NCBI GenBank assembly: GCA_036496585.1 | Contig: DASXLB010000050.1 | Span: forward strand, 124,001-188,000 | Origin: Vicinamibacterales bacterium | Lineage (GTDB): Bacteria; Acidobacteriota; Vicinamibacteria; Vicinamibacterales; 2-12-FULL-66-21 | Direction: 5' to 3' | Length of the DNA: 64,000 nt | Shown here: positions 10,750-20,600 of the stretch, piece after piece | How the letters are laid out: the number at the start of each line of letters is the position of its first letter | How positions within the stretch are numbered: the stretch's first letter is position 1 | The notes under the pieces: generated by a model | Databases searched by the model: none | What the model was told of the DNA's origin: nothing | The model's input: the letters and a program-made list of their open reading frames with translations, nothing else | Made by a program: the position numbers and the translations under genes

Positions 10750-10830
10750 GGAATGTGGAAATGTGGAGATGTGGGAATGTGGAAATGCCACGGTACCAGA
10801 TTTCCACATCTCCACATTTCCACATTTCCA
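10750..10830. repeat. Tandem-inverted element, 8-bp unit (GGAAATGT type)
   Basis: The left arm (10750-10788) is five units of 7-8 bp of GGAAATGT type. After an 11-nt centre containing GGTACC, the right arm (10801-10829) is over three units of the same motif in reverse complement. The arms can pair over about 26 bp with few mismatches. The element fills the gap between the permease stop codon (10834) and the start of the S4 gene (10745). Confidence 0.85.
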
Positions 10831-10833
10831 AAT

Positions 10834-13446
10834 TTAATTCCCTCTCAGCGCCGTCACGGGATCGGTGTCGGCGGCGCGGCGGGCGGGAAGCCAGGTGGCG
10901 CCGAGGGCGACGCAGGCCAGCAGGCAGGTGACGGCGGCATAGGTGGCGGGATCGTGGGGCGCGACGCCACGCAGGAACGCTGCGGCGAAACGGCTGGCCG
11001 GCAGTGCGATGGCCAGGCCGGCGGCGAGACCGGCGGCGATCGGGATCGCGCCTTCCCGCAGCACCAGGGCGCGGATGCGATTGCGATCGGCGCCGAGGGC
11101 GATGCGGATGCCGATCTCGCGCGTGCGGAGCGCCGTCACGTACGACGCGACGCCGTAGATGCCGATCGAGGCCAGCGTCAGCGCCAGCAGGGCGAATGCG
11201 CTGAAGAAGGCCGCTCCCATCCGCTGCGGCATGACGAGCTGCCGGACCTGCCACTCGAACGGCCTCACCGGAGTCAGAGGCGCCCGTGGATCGACGGCGC
11301 GCAGTTCGTCCCCGAGCGCCGGCACCAGCGCTCGCACGTCGCCCGAGGTCCGGACGATCAGCGTGCCGCGATCCATGGCGAAGGGACCGGACGGCTGTGC
11401 GAACGGGGCATAGAGGTAGGGTGAGGGCCGCTCGTCGAGGGAGCGGATCTTGGTGTCCTCGACAACTCCGACGATCTGGATGAAGTGGGTGTCATCGACC
11501 ATGATCCGCCCCATCAGCGGATCGCGGTCGCGCCAGAACTGTTTCACCGCCGTCTCGTTGACGATGCCGACGAGCGGCGCGCCGGCGGTGTCGGCCGGAC
11601 CGAACGCGCGGCCGCGCAGCAGCCGCGTGCCTGCCGCCGCGAAATATTCCGGCCCAACGTTCGCGACGTACACATGGGTGTCGTCGCCGGGCCGCTTCTG
11701 ATAGCCGGCGATCGTGGCGCTCATGGACATGGAGCCGTTGACCGGCAGCACATTGGTCCACGCAACTGCGGTCACGCCGGGCAGCCGGTGAACACGCACG
11801 AGCGTCTCGTCGAAGAACCGGGCTGCCCGGGCACGGTCGAAGCCACTCACCGACGGGGTCAGCGTCGTCGTGGCAGCGCCCGCCGGCACGAAGCCGAGCG
11901 GCACCTGCACGGCGGCGGTCAGGCTCTGGATGAAGAGTGCCGTGCCGGCGAGCAGCACGAGGCTGAGCGCGAGTTGTGCCGCTACGAGCCCCGAGCGCAA
12001 CCGGCTCCGAGTCGTGACCCTGCCGTAGATCCGGAGCGGCACCGGCGCGGTGTCGCGCGCCGCCTGCCAGGCCGGCAGCAAGCCCGAGAGCACGACGGTC
12101 GTGCCGGAGACCAGAACGGCGAACGTCAGCGCCGTGCGATTGACGCCGAGCGGCAGCACGCCGATATCGAGACCGCCTGGCAGCTGAAAGCGCGAGATCA
12201 GCCGAAGGCACAGCGACGCCACCTCGAGACCGATCGCGCCGCCGAAACCCGCCAGCACCAGACTCTCGGCGAGCAGCTGCCTGAAGATCCGGGCACGTCC
12301 GGCGCCGATCGCCAGCCGCACCCCGATCTCGTGGCGGCGCGCCGCGGCGCGGGCGAGCTGCAGGTTGGCGACGTTGGCGCAGCCGATCAGCAGGGTGAGC
12401 GCCACGACCGCGGCGAGCAGCCCGACGAAGGTGGACACGCCGTTCGCGTCGCCGAGCGCGCGGGCGCCGAGTGGCATCAGCTCGACGCGCGGCTCCGCAC
12501 TCTTGTCGTCAGGATGCTGGTGGGCATACATCGCGTCCATCGCCGCCGCGGCGGCCGCCGCCGACACGCCGGGCCGAAGCCGGCCGATCGTCGTCAGCCA
12601 CACGAAGCCGCGGTTCTCGAGTGCGCGAGGCGCGCTGAACGGGCTCGCCAGCAGGCGCGCGGCCGACGACACCGGCAGATAGATCTTTGGCGGACGCGCG
12701 AGGCTGGTGCCGCGGAAGCCGTCCTCGACGATGCCGACAATGGTAGCGGGTGCGCCGCTGACGTGGATCGTACTGCCGACGGCGGCCGTATCCGCATTCA
12801 ATCGCGTCTGCCACCAGTCGCGGTCGATCACCACCGCGAGATCGCCGCTGGTGGCATCCCCTGGACCGAGCAGGCGGCCCGCCGAGGCTCCCACGCCGAG
12901 CACGGTGAAGTAGTTCGGCGAGACGAGCGCGCTGTCGATCGGCTCGGCGACGCCGTCGATCGCTACCGCCACGCGCACGTTGGCGGCGGCGGCGATGCCG
13001 GTGAAGACGTCCGTGCGCGTCGTCCACTCGCGGTAGTCCGGCAGCGACGCCGACCATGTGAACGCCACCAGACGCTGGGGATCGGCCACCCGAAGCGGCC
13101 GCAGCACGGTCGCGTCGGCGAGCGTGAAGATGGCCGTGTTGGCGCCGATGCCGAGCGCCAGCGTCGACACCGCAGCGAGCGTGAAGCCCGGGCTGCGCCG
13201 GAGCGTGCGAAACGCATAGAACACGTCACGCGACAGGCCGTTCATCGGGAGTCCTTTCAGCAGGAGGAGCCACTCGCTCGGAACGCTGACGGCAAGATCG
13301 GCGAAGAGCCGCGGCATGGTCTTGAGTCCCCGTCCCGCCGCCGCGGCGCGTGCACACTGCAGCATCTCGCCGGCGTACTCGCGCCGTAACCCTGGCGGAT
13401 AGGCGCGCAGCGCGACCGCATACAGCCGGATCAGCAGCCTCGTCAC
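10834..13446 (-). CDS. MacB-type permease of the acidobacterial duplicated orphan permease (ADOP) kind
   Basis: An 870-residue membrane protein with two FtsX/MacB permease modules and periplasmic MacB_PCD domains, but no ATPase fused or adjacent. The N-terminal cap (AYPPGLRREYAGEMLQCAR) is typical of ADOP proteins. It is followed by AFRTLRRSPGFTLAAVSTLA and LGIGANTAIFTLADATVLRP, the first permease module and mid-protein VALTLLIGCANVANLQLARA. The second module ends with EIGIRIALGADRNRIRALVL. MacB relatives use mechanotransmission to expel substrates or lipoproteins. The gene overlaps the upstream PadR gene by 4 nt, so the two are translationally coupled. Confidence 0.92.
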   Translation of the reverse strand: MTRLLIRLYAVALRAYPPGLRREYAGEMLQCARAAAAGRGLKTMPRLFADLAVSVPSEWLLLLKGLPMNGLSRDVFYAFRTLRRSPGFTLAAVSTLALGIGANTAIFTLADATVLRPLRVADPQRLVAFTWSASLPDYREWTTRTDVFTGIAAAANVRVAVAIDGVAEPIDSALVSPNYFTVLGVGASAGRLLGPGDATSGDLAVVIDRDWWQTRLNADTAAVGSTIHVSGAPATIVGIVEDGFRGTSLARPPKIYLPVSSAARLLASPFSAPRALENRGFVWLTTIGRLRPGVSAAAAAAAMDAMYAHQHPDDKSAEPRVELMPLGARALGDANGVSTFVGLLAAVVALTLLIGCANVANLQLARAAARRHEIGVRLAIGAGRARIFRQLLAESLVLAGFGGAIGLEVASLCLRLISRFQLPGGLDIGVLPLGVNRTALTFAVLVSGTTVVLSGLLPAWQAARDTAPVPLRIYGRVTTRSRLRSGLVAAQLALSLVLLAGTALFIQSLTAAVQVPLGFVPAGAATTTLTPSVSGFDRARAARFFDETLVRVHRLPGVTAVAWTNVLPVNGSMSMSATIAGYQKRPGDDTHVYVANVGPEYFAAAGTRLLRGRAFGPADTAGAPLVGIVNETAVKQFWRDRDPLMGRIMVDDTHFIQIVGVVEDTKIRSLDERPSPYLYAPFAQPSGPFAMDRGTLIVRTSGDVRALVPALGDELRAVDPRAPLTPVRPFEWQVRQLVMPQRMGAAFFSAFALLALTLASIGIYGVASYVTALRTREIGIRIALGADRNRIRALVLREGAIPIAAGLAAGLAIALPASRFAAAFLRGVAPHDPATYAAVTCLLACVALGATWLPARRAADTDPVTALRGN

Positions 13447-13796
13447 GCCCGCACCCGCTTGGCTCGCGCGGCGCCGACGAGGCGCGCCATGCGTTCGGTC
13501 TCGGCCGCAAGGACCGCGCGCCCGAGCGGCGTGAGCCGGTAATACCGCCGGCGCTCGTCGTCCACGACCGGGTCGGGCCGCTCGTCGGCTTCTTCGATCA
13601 GACGACTCGCGATCATCCGCTTGATGGTCCCGTACAGCGTGCCGGGGCCCATGCGGACGAGGCCATCGGTCAGGCGCTCGACTTCCTGCATCACGGCGTA
13701 GCCGTGACGATCCTCGTCGGCGAGCGCCAGCAGAATGTGAGCGATGGCCGGTGTGAGCGGCAGGAAGTCGCGTGGATCGGGCGGGATCCGGCTCAT
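13443..13796 (-). CDS. PadR-family transcriptional regulator
   Basis: A 117-residue winged-helix protein. The DNA-binding part is PAIAHILLALADEDRHGYAV, then GPGTLYGTIKRMIASRLIEE and the wing YYRLTPLGRAVLAAE. PadR proteins are usually ligand-released repressors. A perfect palindrome overlaps its own ATG, which points to autorepression of this regulator-permease operon. Its stop overlaps the permease start by 4 nt. Confidence 0.93.
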   Translation of the reverse strand: MSRIPPDPRDFLPLTPAIAHILLALADEDRHGYAVMQEVERLTDGLVRMGPGTLYGTIKRMIASRLIEEADERPDPVVDDERRRYYRLTPLGRAVLAAETERMARLVGAARAKRVRA

Positions 13797-13815
13797 ATAT
13801 CCGTCACGGATATAT
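13795..13815. promoter_or_regulatory. Perfect palindromic operator overlapping the padR start
   Basis: ATATATCCGT and its reverse complement flank a single central base, giving 10-bp perfect arms. Two bases of the padR ATG are inside the palindrome. Binding of a PadR dimer here would block transcription start and translation start of the padR-permease operon together. The AT-rich arms also contain TAATAT/TATATC, usable as a -10. Confidence 0.75.
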
Positions 13816-13870
13816 TAGACGCAGGGGACCTGATTTTGGTTGGCAGGAGCCGCCGGCGGCGCGCGCCGGC

Positions 13871-14563
13871 CTAGCGATTGACCAGAGTGGCGCCCGGGGA
13901 TGGCCGGTTGGAGTAGCTGACGGTCTCCCGGCCGTCGACGACGCGGACGATGCGGTAGATCGCGGTGGGGGAGTTCACGGCCTGTGTCGCGTCGGTGTTC
14001 TTCTTGATGCGCGCCACATAGTTGCGCGTCTCCTTGTACGGCGGCACGGTCCGGCCGTACTTGTCGACGGCGCCCGGGCCGGCGTTGTACGCGGCGAGCG
14101 CCAGCGAGACGTCGTTGCCGTAGCGCGTCATCAGGCTCTTCAAATAGGCGACTCCCGCGCGGATGTTCTCGCCGGGATCGTAGGCGTTGGTCACCCGGTA
14201 TTCCGCGGCGGTCTGCGGCATCAGCTGCATCAGCCCCATCGCGCCTTTTGGCGAGCGCGCCTGCGGATTGAACGCCGACTCCGCCTGGATCACCGCGCGG
14301 ACGAAAGCGGGGCTGAGGGCGTTCGCGGTCGCGTGCTCGCTGATGAGTGATTCGAACTGCGCCGCGCGCGGCGACGGAGCCTTGGTCGACCGGTAGGGAC
14401 TTCCGTCGGAGCCGAACACCAGGTAGGTCTTCGCCGAAGGATCCCGGGGTTGGTCCGAGATGACCAGCCGGCCGTTGACGTCCTTCCACGAGTAAAGCTC
14501 CGCATGCGCGGGCGACGGAGTCAGCGCGCACAGCATGGCGGAGAGGAGAGCGGCCCGGACCAT
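13871..14563 (-). CDS. Secreted lytic transglycosylase (DUF4124 + SLT domain)
   Basis: From ATG 14563 the product is 230 residues with a signal peptide ending in SPAHA. A DUF4124 segment follows (LYSWKDVNGRLVISDQP), then a Slt70/MltE-type goose-lysozyme-like domain. The catalytic glutamate is in AVIQAESAFNPQA, with GAMGLMQLMPQT, then ALAAYNAGPGAVDKYG and ETRNYVARI. It would cleave peptidoglycan to 1,6-anhydro-muropeptides in the periplasm. The frame is open upstream to 14641, but the 26 extra residues are basic and would bury the signal peptide. Confidence 0.9.
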   Translation of the reverse strand: MVRAALLSAMLCALTPSPAHAELYSWKDVNGRLVISDQPRDPSAKTYLVFGSDGSPYRSTKAPSPRAAQFESLISEHATANALSPAFVRAVIQAESAFNPQARSPKGAMGLMQLMPQTAAEYRVTNAYDPGENIRAGVAYLKSLMTRYGNDVSLALAAYNAGPGAVDKYGRTVPPYKETRNYVARIKKNTDATQAVNSPTAIYRIVRVVDGRETVSYSNRPSPGATLVNR

Positions 14564-14750
14564 GTTTTCGTTTGAGCTCAGCAGTTTAGCGCGGGTAGCG
14601 CCGGGTCGGGACAGCGCAAGTCCTTTGCCGCGCGCGTTCAACGACTTACCGGGACCTTATCGGTCCACGCGCACCAATCCTGCACAATCGATCACGGATC
14701 TGGAATCAGGCTCAGCGCCGGGCGCGGGGATGAGCCGCCGTCGAACGACA

Positions 14751-14906
14751 GGGGTCAAACGGGGGTCAAACCGGGGTCAGACCACCATGTGTTCGTAGGG
14801 GTAGTCAGATTCTGCCGAAAACCCGGCGGCCGCAGTGTTTCCCGAGCGGCGTACCCCTATGATCACCTGGTGGTCTGACCCCGGTTTGACCCCGGTCTGA
14901 CCCCGG
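14751..14906. repeat. Tandem-inverted element, 11-bp unit (GGGGTCAGACC type)
   Basis: The left arm (14751-14787) has three units of GGGGTCAAACC/GGGGTCAGACC type and ends ACCACCA. The right arm (14866-14906) repeats this in reverse complement, beginning CTGGTGGTC. An inner pair TAGGGGTA (14796-14803) and TACCCCTA (14852-14859) extends the symmetry, leaving a loop of about 48 nt. The right arm stops 2 nt before the alaS stop codon. The remaining part of the gap (14564-14750) shows no gene or clear signal. Confidence 0.85.
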
Positions 14907-14908
14907 CG

Positions 14909-17608
14909 CTACAGCTGCGCGGCGAGGATCTCCGGCGCCCTCGCGAGCAGCTCATCGATCTTCGCCGGATCCTTGCCCCCCGCCTCGGCGAAATCGGGAC
15001 GGCCGCCCCCGCCCCCCCCGACGATGGGCGCCAGCGCCTTCACGAGTTGGCCAGCCTGGACGCGCGACGTCAGGTCCTTGGTCACCGACGCCACCAGCGA
15101 CACCCTGCCGTCGTTCTCCGACGCGAGCACGACGACACCTGACCCGAGGCGATCGCGGAGGGAATCGGAGAGGCCGCGCAGGGCCCCCTTCTCGAGGCCG
15201 CTGACCCGCCGGGCAATCAGCTTCACGCCCTTCACCTCGCGCGTATCGTCAGCGGCGCCGGCCGCGCCGCCGCCGAGCGCCGCCTTCAGCTTCGCCTGCT
15301 CCAGTTCGCGCCCCAGCCGCTTCACGTCCGCCTGCAGGCGCTGCAGGATCTCGACACCCTGGTCGGGCGGCGAGTTCAGCGCGTCGGCGATGCGATCGAG
15401 CGCCGCGCGCTGGTGCTGCCAGTGGGCCACGGCGCCGTCGCCGGTCAGCGCCTCGATGCGGCGCACCCCCGCCGCGACGCCGCTCTCCTGGGTGATGACG
15501 AAGAATCCGATATTTCCCGTGGCGCTGACGTGGGTGCCCCCGCACAGCTCGAGGCTGAAGCCCGGCACCGACACCACGCGCACGCGATCGCCGTACTTCT
15601 CGCCGAAGAGCGCCATCGCGCCCGACGCCATCGCCTCGTCGGTGCTGCGCACCTCGGTCGTCACGGTCGTGTTGCGGTGGATCTGCTCGTTGACGATCCG
15701 CTCGATGCGGTCGAGCTGTTCACGCGTGACCGCGGCATGGTGGACGAAGTCGAAGCGCAGGCGGTCGGGGGCGACCAGCGAGCCAGCCTGCTTGACGTGC
15801 GAGCCCAGCACCTGGCGAAGCGCCGCGTGCAGCAGGTGCGTCGCCGTGTGGTTGCGGCGCGTCGCGTCGCGCACGCGCTCATCGACGGCGGCGGTCACGC
15901 GGTCGCGCGGAGCGATTGCGCCTCCCGAGACGACAACCCGGTGGGCGCGGGGCGCGCCGGGAGCGATCCGCGCCAGACCGGCGACAGCGGCAGACGCGCC
16001 GCCGCCCTCGATGGCGATCGTCCCGCTGTCAGAGACCTGGCCGCCCGATTCGACGTAGAACGGCGTCCGCTCGAGCACGATGAAGCCGCGCGCGCCGGCC
16101 TCCAGCTGCGCCACCTGCTTGCGATCTTCGTCGAACACGGCGAGTACCGGAACGCCGGTCACGGACGTCTGGTCGTAGCCCTCGAACCGGTCGCCTGCGG
16201 CAACGGTCGTGCGGCGCGCCTCGTCCGACTCGAACGCGAAATCCTGCACCTTCCTGGCGTCGAACGAGCTGCCCGCGCGCGCGCGTTCGCGCTGTCCCTC
16301 CATGGCACGCTCGTATCCCTCGCGATCGATGCCCAGCTCGCGTTGGCCGGCCAGGTCCTCCATGAAGTCGATCGGCACGCCGAGCGAATCGTAGAGCCGG
16401 AACATCTCGTCGCCTGCCAGCACCCTGGATCCGGCCGCCGCCCGATCGAGCGCCTCTTCGAGACGCGGCAGACCGGCCGTGAGGACAGCGTCGAACCGGT
16501 CTTCTTCGCTGCGGACGACCGTCACGATGTTGTCGCGGTGACGTCGCAGTTCGGGATAGGCGTCGCCCATCTCCGAGACCACGCTGTCGACCATTGCGTG
16601 CAGGACAGGCTCAGTGAAGCCTAGCTTCTTGCCATGCCGCATCGCGCGACGCATGATCTTCCGCAGCACGTAGCCCCGCCATTCGTTCGACGGGACGACG
16701 CCGTCGGCGATCAGGAACGTCATCGCCCGCAGATGGTCGGCGACGACGCGCATCGAGACGTCCGACGGATCGTCGGGCGACGCCGTGTACCGGCGCCCGG
16801 CGCGCGTGCCGATCGCGTCGAGAATCGGCGTGAAGAGGTCGGTGTCGTAGTTCGAGAGCTTCCCCTGGATCACGGCCGTGATGCGTTCGAGACCCATGCC
16901 CGTGTCGATCGACGGCGCCGGCAGGGGGTTCAAGGCGCCGCCGGCCTGGCGGTCGAACTCCATGAACACGTTGTTCCACACTTCGACGTAGCGGTCGCAG
17001 CGGCATTCGAGCCCGACACACGAGCCGCCGGCCGCCTCGACCTCGCAGGGGACCTGGTTGCCACGGAAATAGTGGATCTCCGAGCAGCGGCCGCAAGGGC
17101 CGGTTTCGCCCATCTGCCAGAAGTTCTCCGCCAACCCCAGTTCCGTGATGCGATCGGCAGGCACGAGCTTCTTCCAGATCCCGTAGGCCTCGTCGTCGCG
17201 AGGGATGCCGGCATCCCCCTTGAAAATCGTCGGGAAGAGGCGGTCCGGGGCGAGCTGCCACACCGTGGTCAGCAGTTCCCATGCGAAGGGAATCGCGTCG
17301 GCCTTGAAGTAGTCGCCGAACGAGAAATTCCCGAGCATCTCGAAAAAGGTGTGGTGGCGCAGCGACGGTCCCACGTTGTCGAGATCGTTGTGCTTCCCGC
17401 TCACGCGCATGCACTTCTGCGAGGTCGTGGCGCGGCGGTAAGGACGCGTCTCCTTGCCGAGGAACGCATCCTTGAACTGGTTCATGCCGGCGTTGGTGAA
17501 GAGCAGCGTCGGGTCGTCGGCCGGCACCAGCGAGGAGCTCGAGACCACCGCGTGGCCATGTTTCTCGAAGAAGGTGAGGAAGCTGGCGCGAATTTCCCGA
17601 GAGGTCAT
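14909..17608 (-). CDS. alaS: Alanyl-tRNA synthetase
   Basis: From ATG 17608 the product is 899 residues, the normal AlaS length. Class II catalytic motifs include LLFTNAGMNQFKDAFLG, RRATTSQKCMRVSGKHNDLD and HHTFFEMLGNFSFGDYFK. The editing domain has HTATHLLHAALRQVL and the zinc-binding CGGTHVSATGNIGF. A C-terminal C-Ala domain with DHHA1 features ends the protein. The frame is open upstream of 17608, but homology begins at TSREIRASFLTFFEKHGH. Of two nearby ATGs (17614, 17608) the second lies 6 nt after TACAAT and fits a leaderless start. Confidence 0.97.
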   Translation of the reverse strand: MTSREIRASFLTFFEKHGHAVVSSSSLVPADDPTLLFTNAGMNQFKDAFLGKETRPYRRATTSQKCMRVSGKHNDLDNVGPSLRHHTFFEMLGNFSFGDYFKADAIPFAWELLTTVWQLAPDRLFPTIFKGDAGIPRDDEAYGIWKKLVPADRITELGLAENFWQMGETGPCGRCSEIHYFRGNQVPCEVEAAGGSCVGLECRCDRYVEVWNNVFMEFDRQAGGALNPLPAPSIDTGMGLERITAVIQGKLSNYDTDLFTPILDAIGTRAGRRYTASPDDPSDVSMRVVADHLRAMTFLIADGVVPSNEWRGYVLRKIMRRAMRHGKKLGFTEPVLHAMVDSVVSEMGDAYPELRRHRDNIVTVVRSEEDRFDAVLTAGLPRLEEALDRAAAGSRVLAGDEMFRLYDSLGVPIDFMEDLAGQRELGIDREGYERAMEGQRERARAGSSFDARKVQDFAFESDEARRTTVAAGDRFEGYDQTSVTGVPVLAVFDEDRKQVAQLEAGARGFIVLERTPFYVESGGQVSDSGTIAIEGGGASAAVAGLARIAPGAPRAHRVVVSGGAIAPRDRVTAAVDERVRDATRRNHTATHLLHAALRQVLGSHVKQAGSLVAPDRLRFDFVHHAAVTREQLDRIERIVNEQIHRNTTVTTEVRSTDEAMASGAMALFGEKYGDRVRVVSVPGFSLELCGGTHVSATGNIGFFVITQESGVAAGVRRIEALTGDGAVAHWQHQRAALDRIADALNSPPDQGVEILQRLQADVKRLGRELEQAKLKAALGGGAAGAADDTREVKGVKLIARRVSGLEKGALRGLSDSLRDRLGSGVVVLASENDGRVSLVASVTKDLTSRVQAGQLVKALAPIVGGGGGGRPDFAEAGGKDPAKIDELLARAPEILAAQL

Positions 17609-17614
17609 CCGCAT

Positions 17615-17620
17615 ATTGTA
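17615..17620 (-). promoter_or_regulatory. Candidate -10 of alaS
   Basis: TACAAT directly abuts the ATG at 17614 and ends 6 nt before the ATG at 17608. If it is the -10, only the second ATG lies at or after the transcription start. Confidence 0.55.
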
Positions 17621-17672
17621 GCGAAAGAGCCCCCCATGCCAGGGCTCCGCCTGGCGGCAGGGCCGAGTTACG

Positions 17673-20600
17673 ATGGACCGGACAATGGACGCCCTCTTCG
17701 AAGGAGGCGGTGCAGTCGGCGCCATCATGGCCGGGCACGACTGGGCGGCGACGCCGCTTGGGCCGCCGGATACCTGGCCGCGCAGCCTCCGGACCATCGT
17801 GCGCGTCCTCCTCACGTCGCGCTACTCGATGTGGATAGGCTGGGGCCCCGAACTCGCGTTTCTCTACAACGACGCCTACGCCCACGACACGCTCGGCGCC
17901 AAGCACCCCTCGGCGCTCGGCCGGCCTGCGCGCGAGGTGTGGGCGGAGATCTGGGATCAGGTGCACCCGCGCGTCGACCGCGTGCTGCGGTACGGAGAAG
18001 CGACCTGGGACGAGGATCTCCTGCTGTTCCTCGAGCGCAGCGGCTATCGCGAAGAGACCTATCACACCTTCTCGTACAGCCCGCTGCCGGACGACGAGGG
18101 GCGAATCGCCGGGAATTTCTGTGTCGTCACCGAGGGCACCGAGCGGGTCATTGGCGCGCGGCGCCTGGCACTCCTGCGCGATCTGGCGGCCCGGCTGGCG
18201 CGGGCGATCACCGAGCGCGATGTCTGCGCGGCGGTGGTCGAAAGCCTGACCGTCGAGTCGCGAGACATCCCGTTTTCGCTGCTCTATCTGTTCGACGACA
18301 GCGGTTCACAGGCTGAACTGGTGTGTGCGTCCGGCTTCGAGTCCGTCGCAGCCCTGCCGGCGGTGGTCGATCTCACGTCGCCATCGGCGCCGTGGGGACT
18401 GTTCGAGGTGGCCGGCCGTCCGGCCGGCGTGGTGGTTCCTGCGCGGCCGCCCGCCGGCGTAGCGGCGCTGCCGCGGGGCCCCTGGCAGGATTCGCCGTCG
18501 CGGCTTCTGGTCGTGCCGCTGCAGCACAAGGGGCAGGGCGGGGCCTTCGTCGCCGGCCTGAATCCCTACCGCGTCGTCGACGACAGCGTTCGCAGCTTCG
18601 TCGGCCTGCTGGTCGGGCAGCTCGCCGCGGGGCTGGCCAGCGCCCGCGTCTACGAAGAAGAGCGGCGGCGCGCCGAAGCGCTGGCGGCCATCGACCGTGC
18701 CAAGACGGCGTTCTTCTCCAATGTCAGCCACGAGTTCCGCACGCCGCTGACGCTGATGCTCGGCCCGACGCAGGACGCGCTGGCTGCCGGCGGGGCCCTG
18801 ACTGGAGAGGCGCTCGAAACCGTCTATCGCAACGAGCTGCGGCTGCTCAAGCTCGTCAACTCGCTGCTCGACTTCTCGCGCATCGAGGCGGGGCGTACGC
18901 GCGCCACCTACGAACCGACCGACGTGTCGGTGTTGACCGCCGACCTGGCCAGCACCTTCCGCTCGGCGATCGAACGCGGCGGGCTGCGGCTCGACGTCGA
19001 CTGCGCGCCGCTGCCCGAGCCGATCTATCTCGATCGGCAGATGTGGGAGAAGATCGTCCTCAACCTCATCTCGAACGCGTTCAAGTTCACGTTCGACGGG
19101 CACGTGCGCGTGGCGACCGCCTGGCATCCTGGCGCCGCTGTTCTCACCGTGTCGGATACCGGCGTCGGGATTCCGCCCGAGGAACTGCCGCGCGTATTCG
19201 AGCGCTTTCACCGCATCGAGGGAACGCGCGCGCGGACGCACGAGGGGTCCGGGATCGGTCTCGCGCTGGTCCGCGACCTGGTGACGCTGCACGGCGGCGA
19301 CATCACGGTGGCCAGCGAACCCGAACGCGGGACGACGTTCACGGTGACGATTCCGTCGGGGCATGCGCACCTCGAGCGGTCGCAGATCGGCGAAGGCGGG
19401 AGGGTCGACGCCGGCGCGATCGGCCCGCAGGCGTTCGTCGTCGAAGCGGAGCGCTGGCTCGACAGTGCGCCGGACGCTCCCGCGGACGCGGCCGCGACGG
19501 CGCGGGGCACGGAGGCCGGCGCCGAGCGGGGCCGCATCGTTCTCGCCGACGACAACGCCGACATGCGCGAGTACGTGCGGCGGCTGCTCGGCGCGCGCTG
19601 GAACGTGGAAGCGGTCGGCGACGGCGCGCGGGCGCTCCAGGCCGTGCGGCGGGCCCGTCCCGACCTGCTGATTACCGACGTGATGATGCCCGAGCTCGAT
19701 GGCTTCGGGCTCGTCGCGGCGCTGCGCGCCGATGACGTGCTCCGCGACCTGCCGGTGCTGATGCTGTCGGCGCGCGCCGGCGAGGAAGCGCGCCTCGAGG
19801 GACTGCAGACCGGCGCCGACGACTACCTGGTGAAACCGTTCTCGGCGCGCGAGCTGATCGCGCGCGTCGAGATGCAGCTGCTGCGCGCCTCGATTCGCGC
19901 CGTCGAGAACCTGCAGCGGCGCCAACTCGCGGAGGTCTTCGCGCAGGCGCCGGCCGCGATCGCCATCCTGCGCGGACCGGACCACGTCTTCGAGCTGGCG
20001 AATCCCGCCTACCTCAAGCTGGTGGGCGAGCGCGACCTGCTCGGCATCCCGGCGCGTCAAGCCCTGTCGGAGCTGGAAGGGCAGCACCTGTTCGAGCTCC
20101 TCGACCAGGTCTACACCAGCGGCGAACCTCACGTCGGCAAGGCGCACCGCGTCATGATCGTCTCGCGGCCCGGCGGCCCGCTCGAAGAGTCGTTCTTCGA
20201 CTTCGTCTATCAGCCGATGCGCGACACGGCCGGGGCGATCGAGGGCATCGCGGTGGTCGTCTTCGAAGTCAGCGAGCTGGTGCGCGCCCGCCGGGAGGCG
20301 GAATCGGCCAGCCGCGCCAAGGACGAGTTCCTGGCGATGCTCGGCCACGAGCTGCGCAATCCGCTGGCCCCGATGCTGACCGCGCTGCAGCTGATGCGAC
20401 TGCGCGGCGATTCGGCGCTCGAGCGCGAACGCGTCGTCATCGAGCGTCAAACACGCCACCTGGTGCGGCTGGTCGACGATCTCCTGGACGTCTCGCGGAT
20501 CGCACGAGGCAAGATCGATCTCCGGCTCGAACCTCTCGACCTCGCCGACATCGTGGCCAAGGCGATCGAGATGGCCAGCCCGCTGCTCGAGGAGCGCGGC

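Noticed and set aside
10746-10823. 26-codon extension of the S4-domain gene
   Set aside because: It translates the tandem element (His/Ser/Phe-rich low complexity) and precedes the conserved S4 start.
17609-17815. Upstream extension of alaS by about 69 codons
   Set aside because: The extra sequence overlaps the start of the divergent histidine kinase, has no homology to AlaS and lies upstream of the candidate -10.
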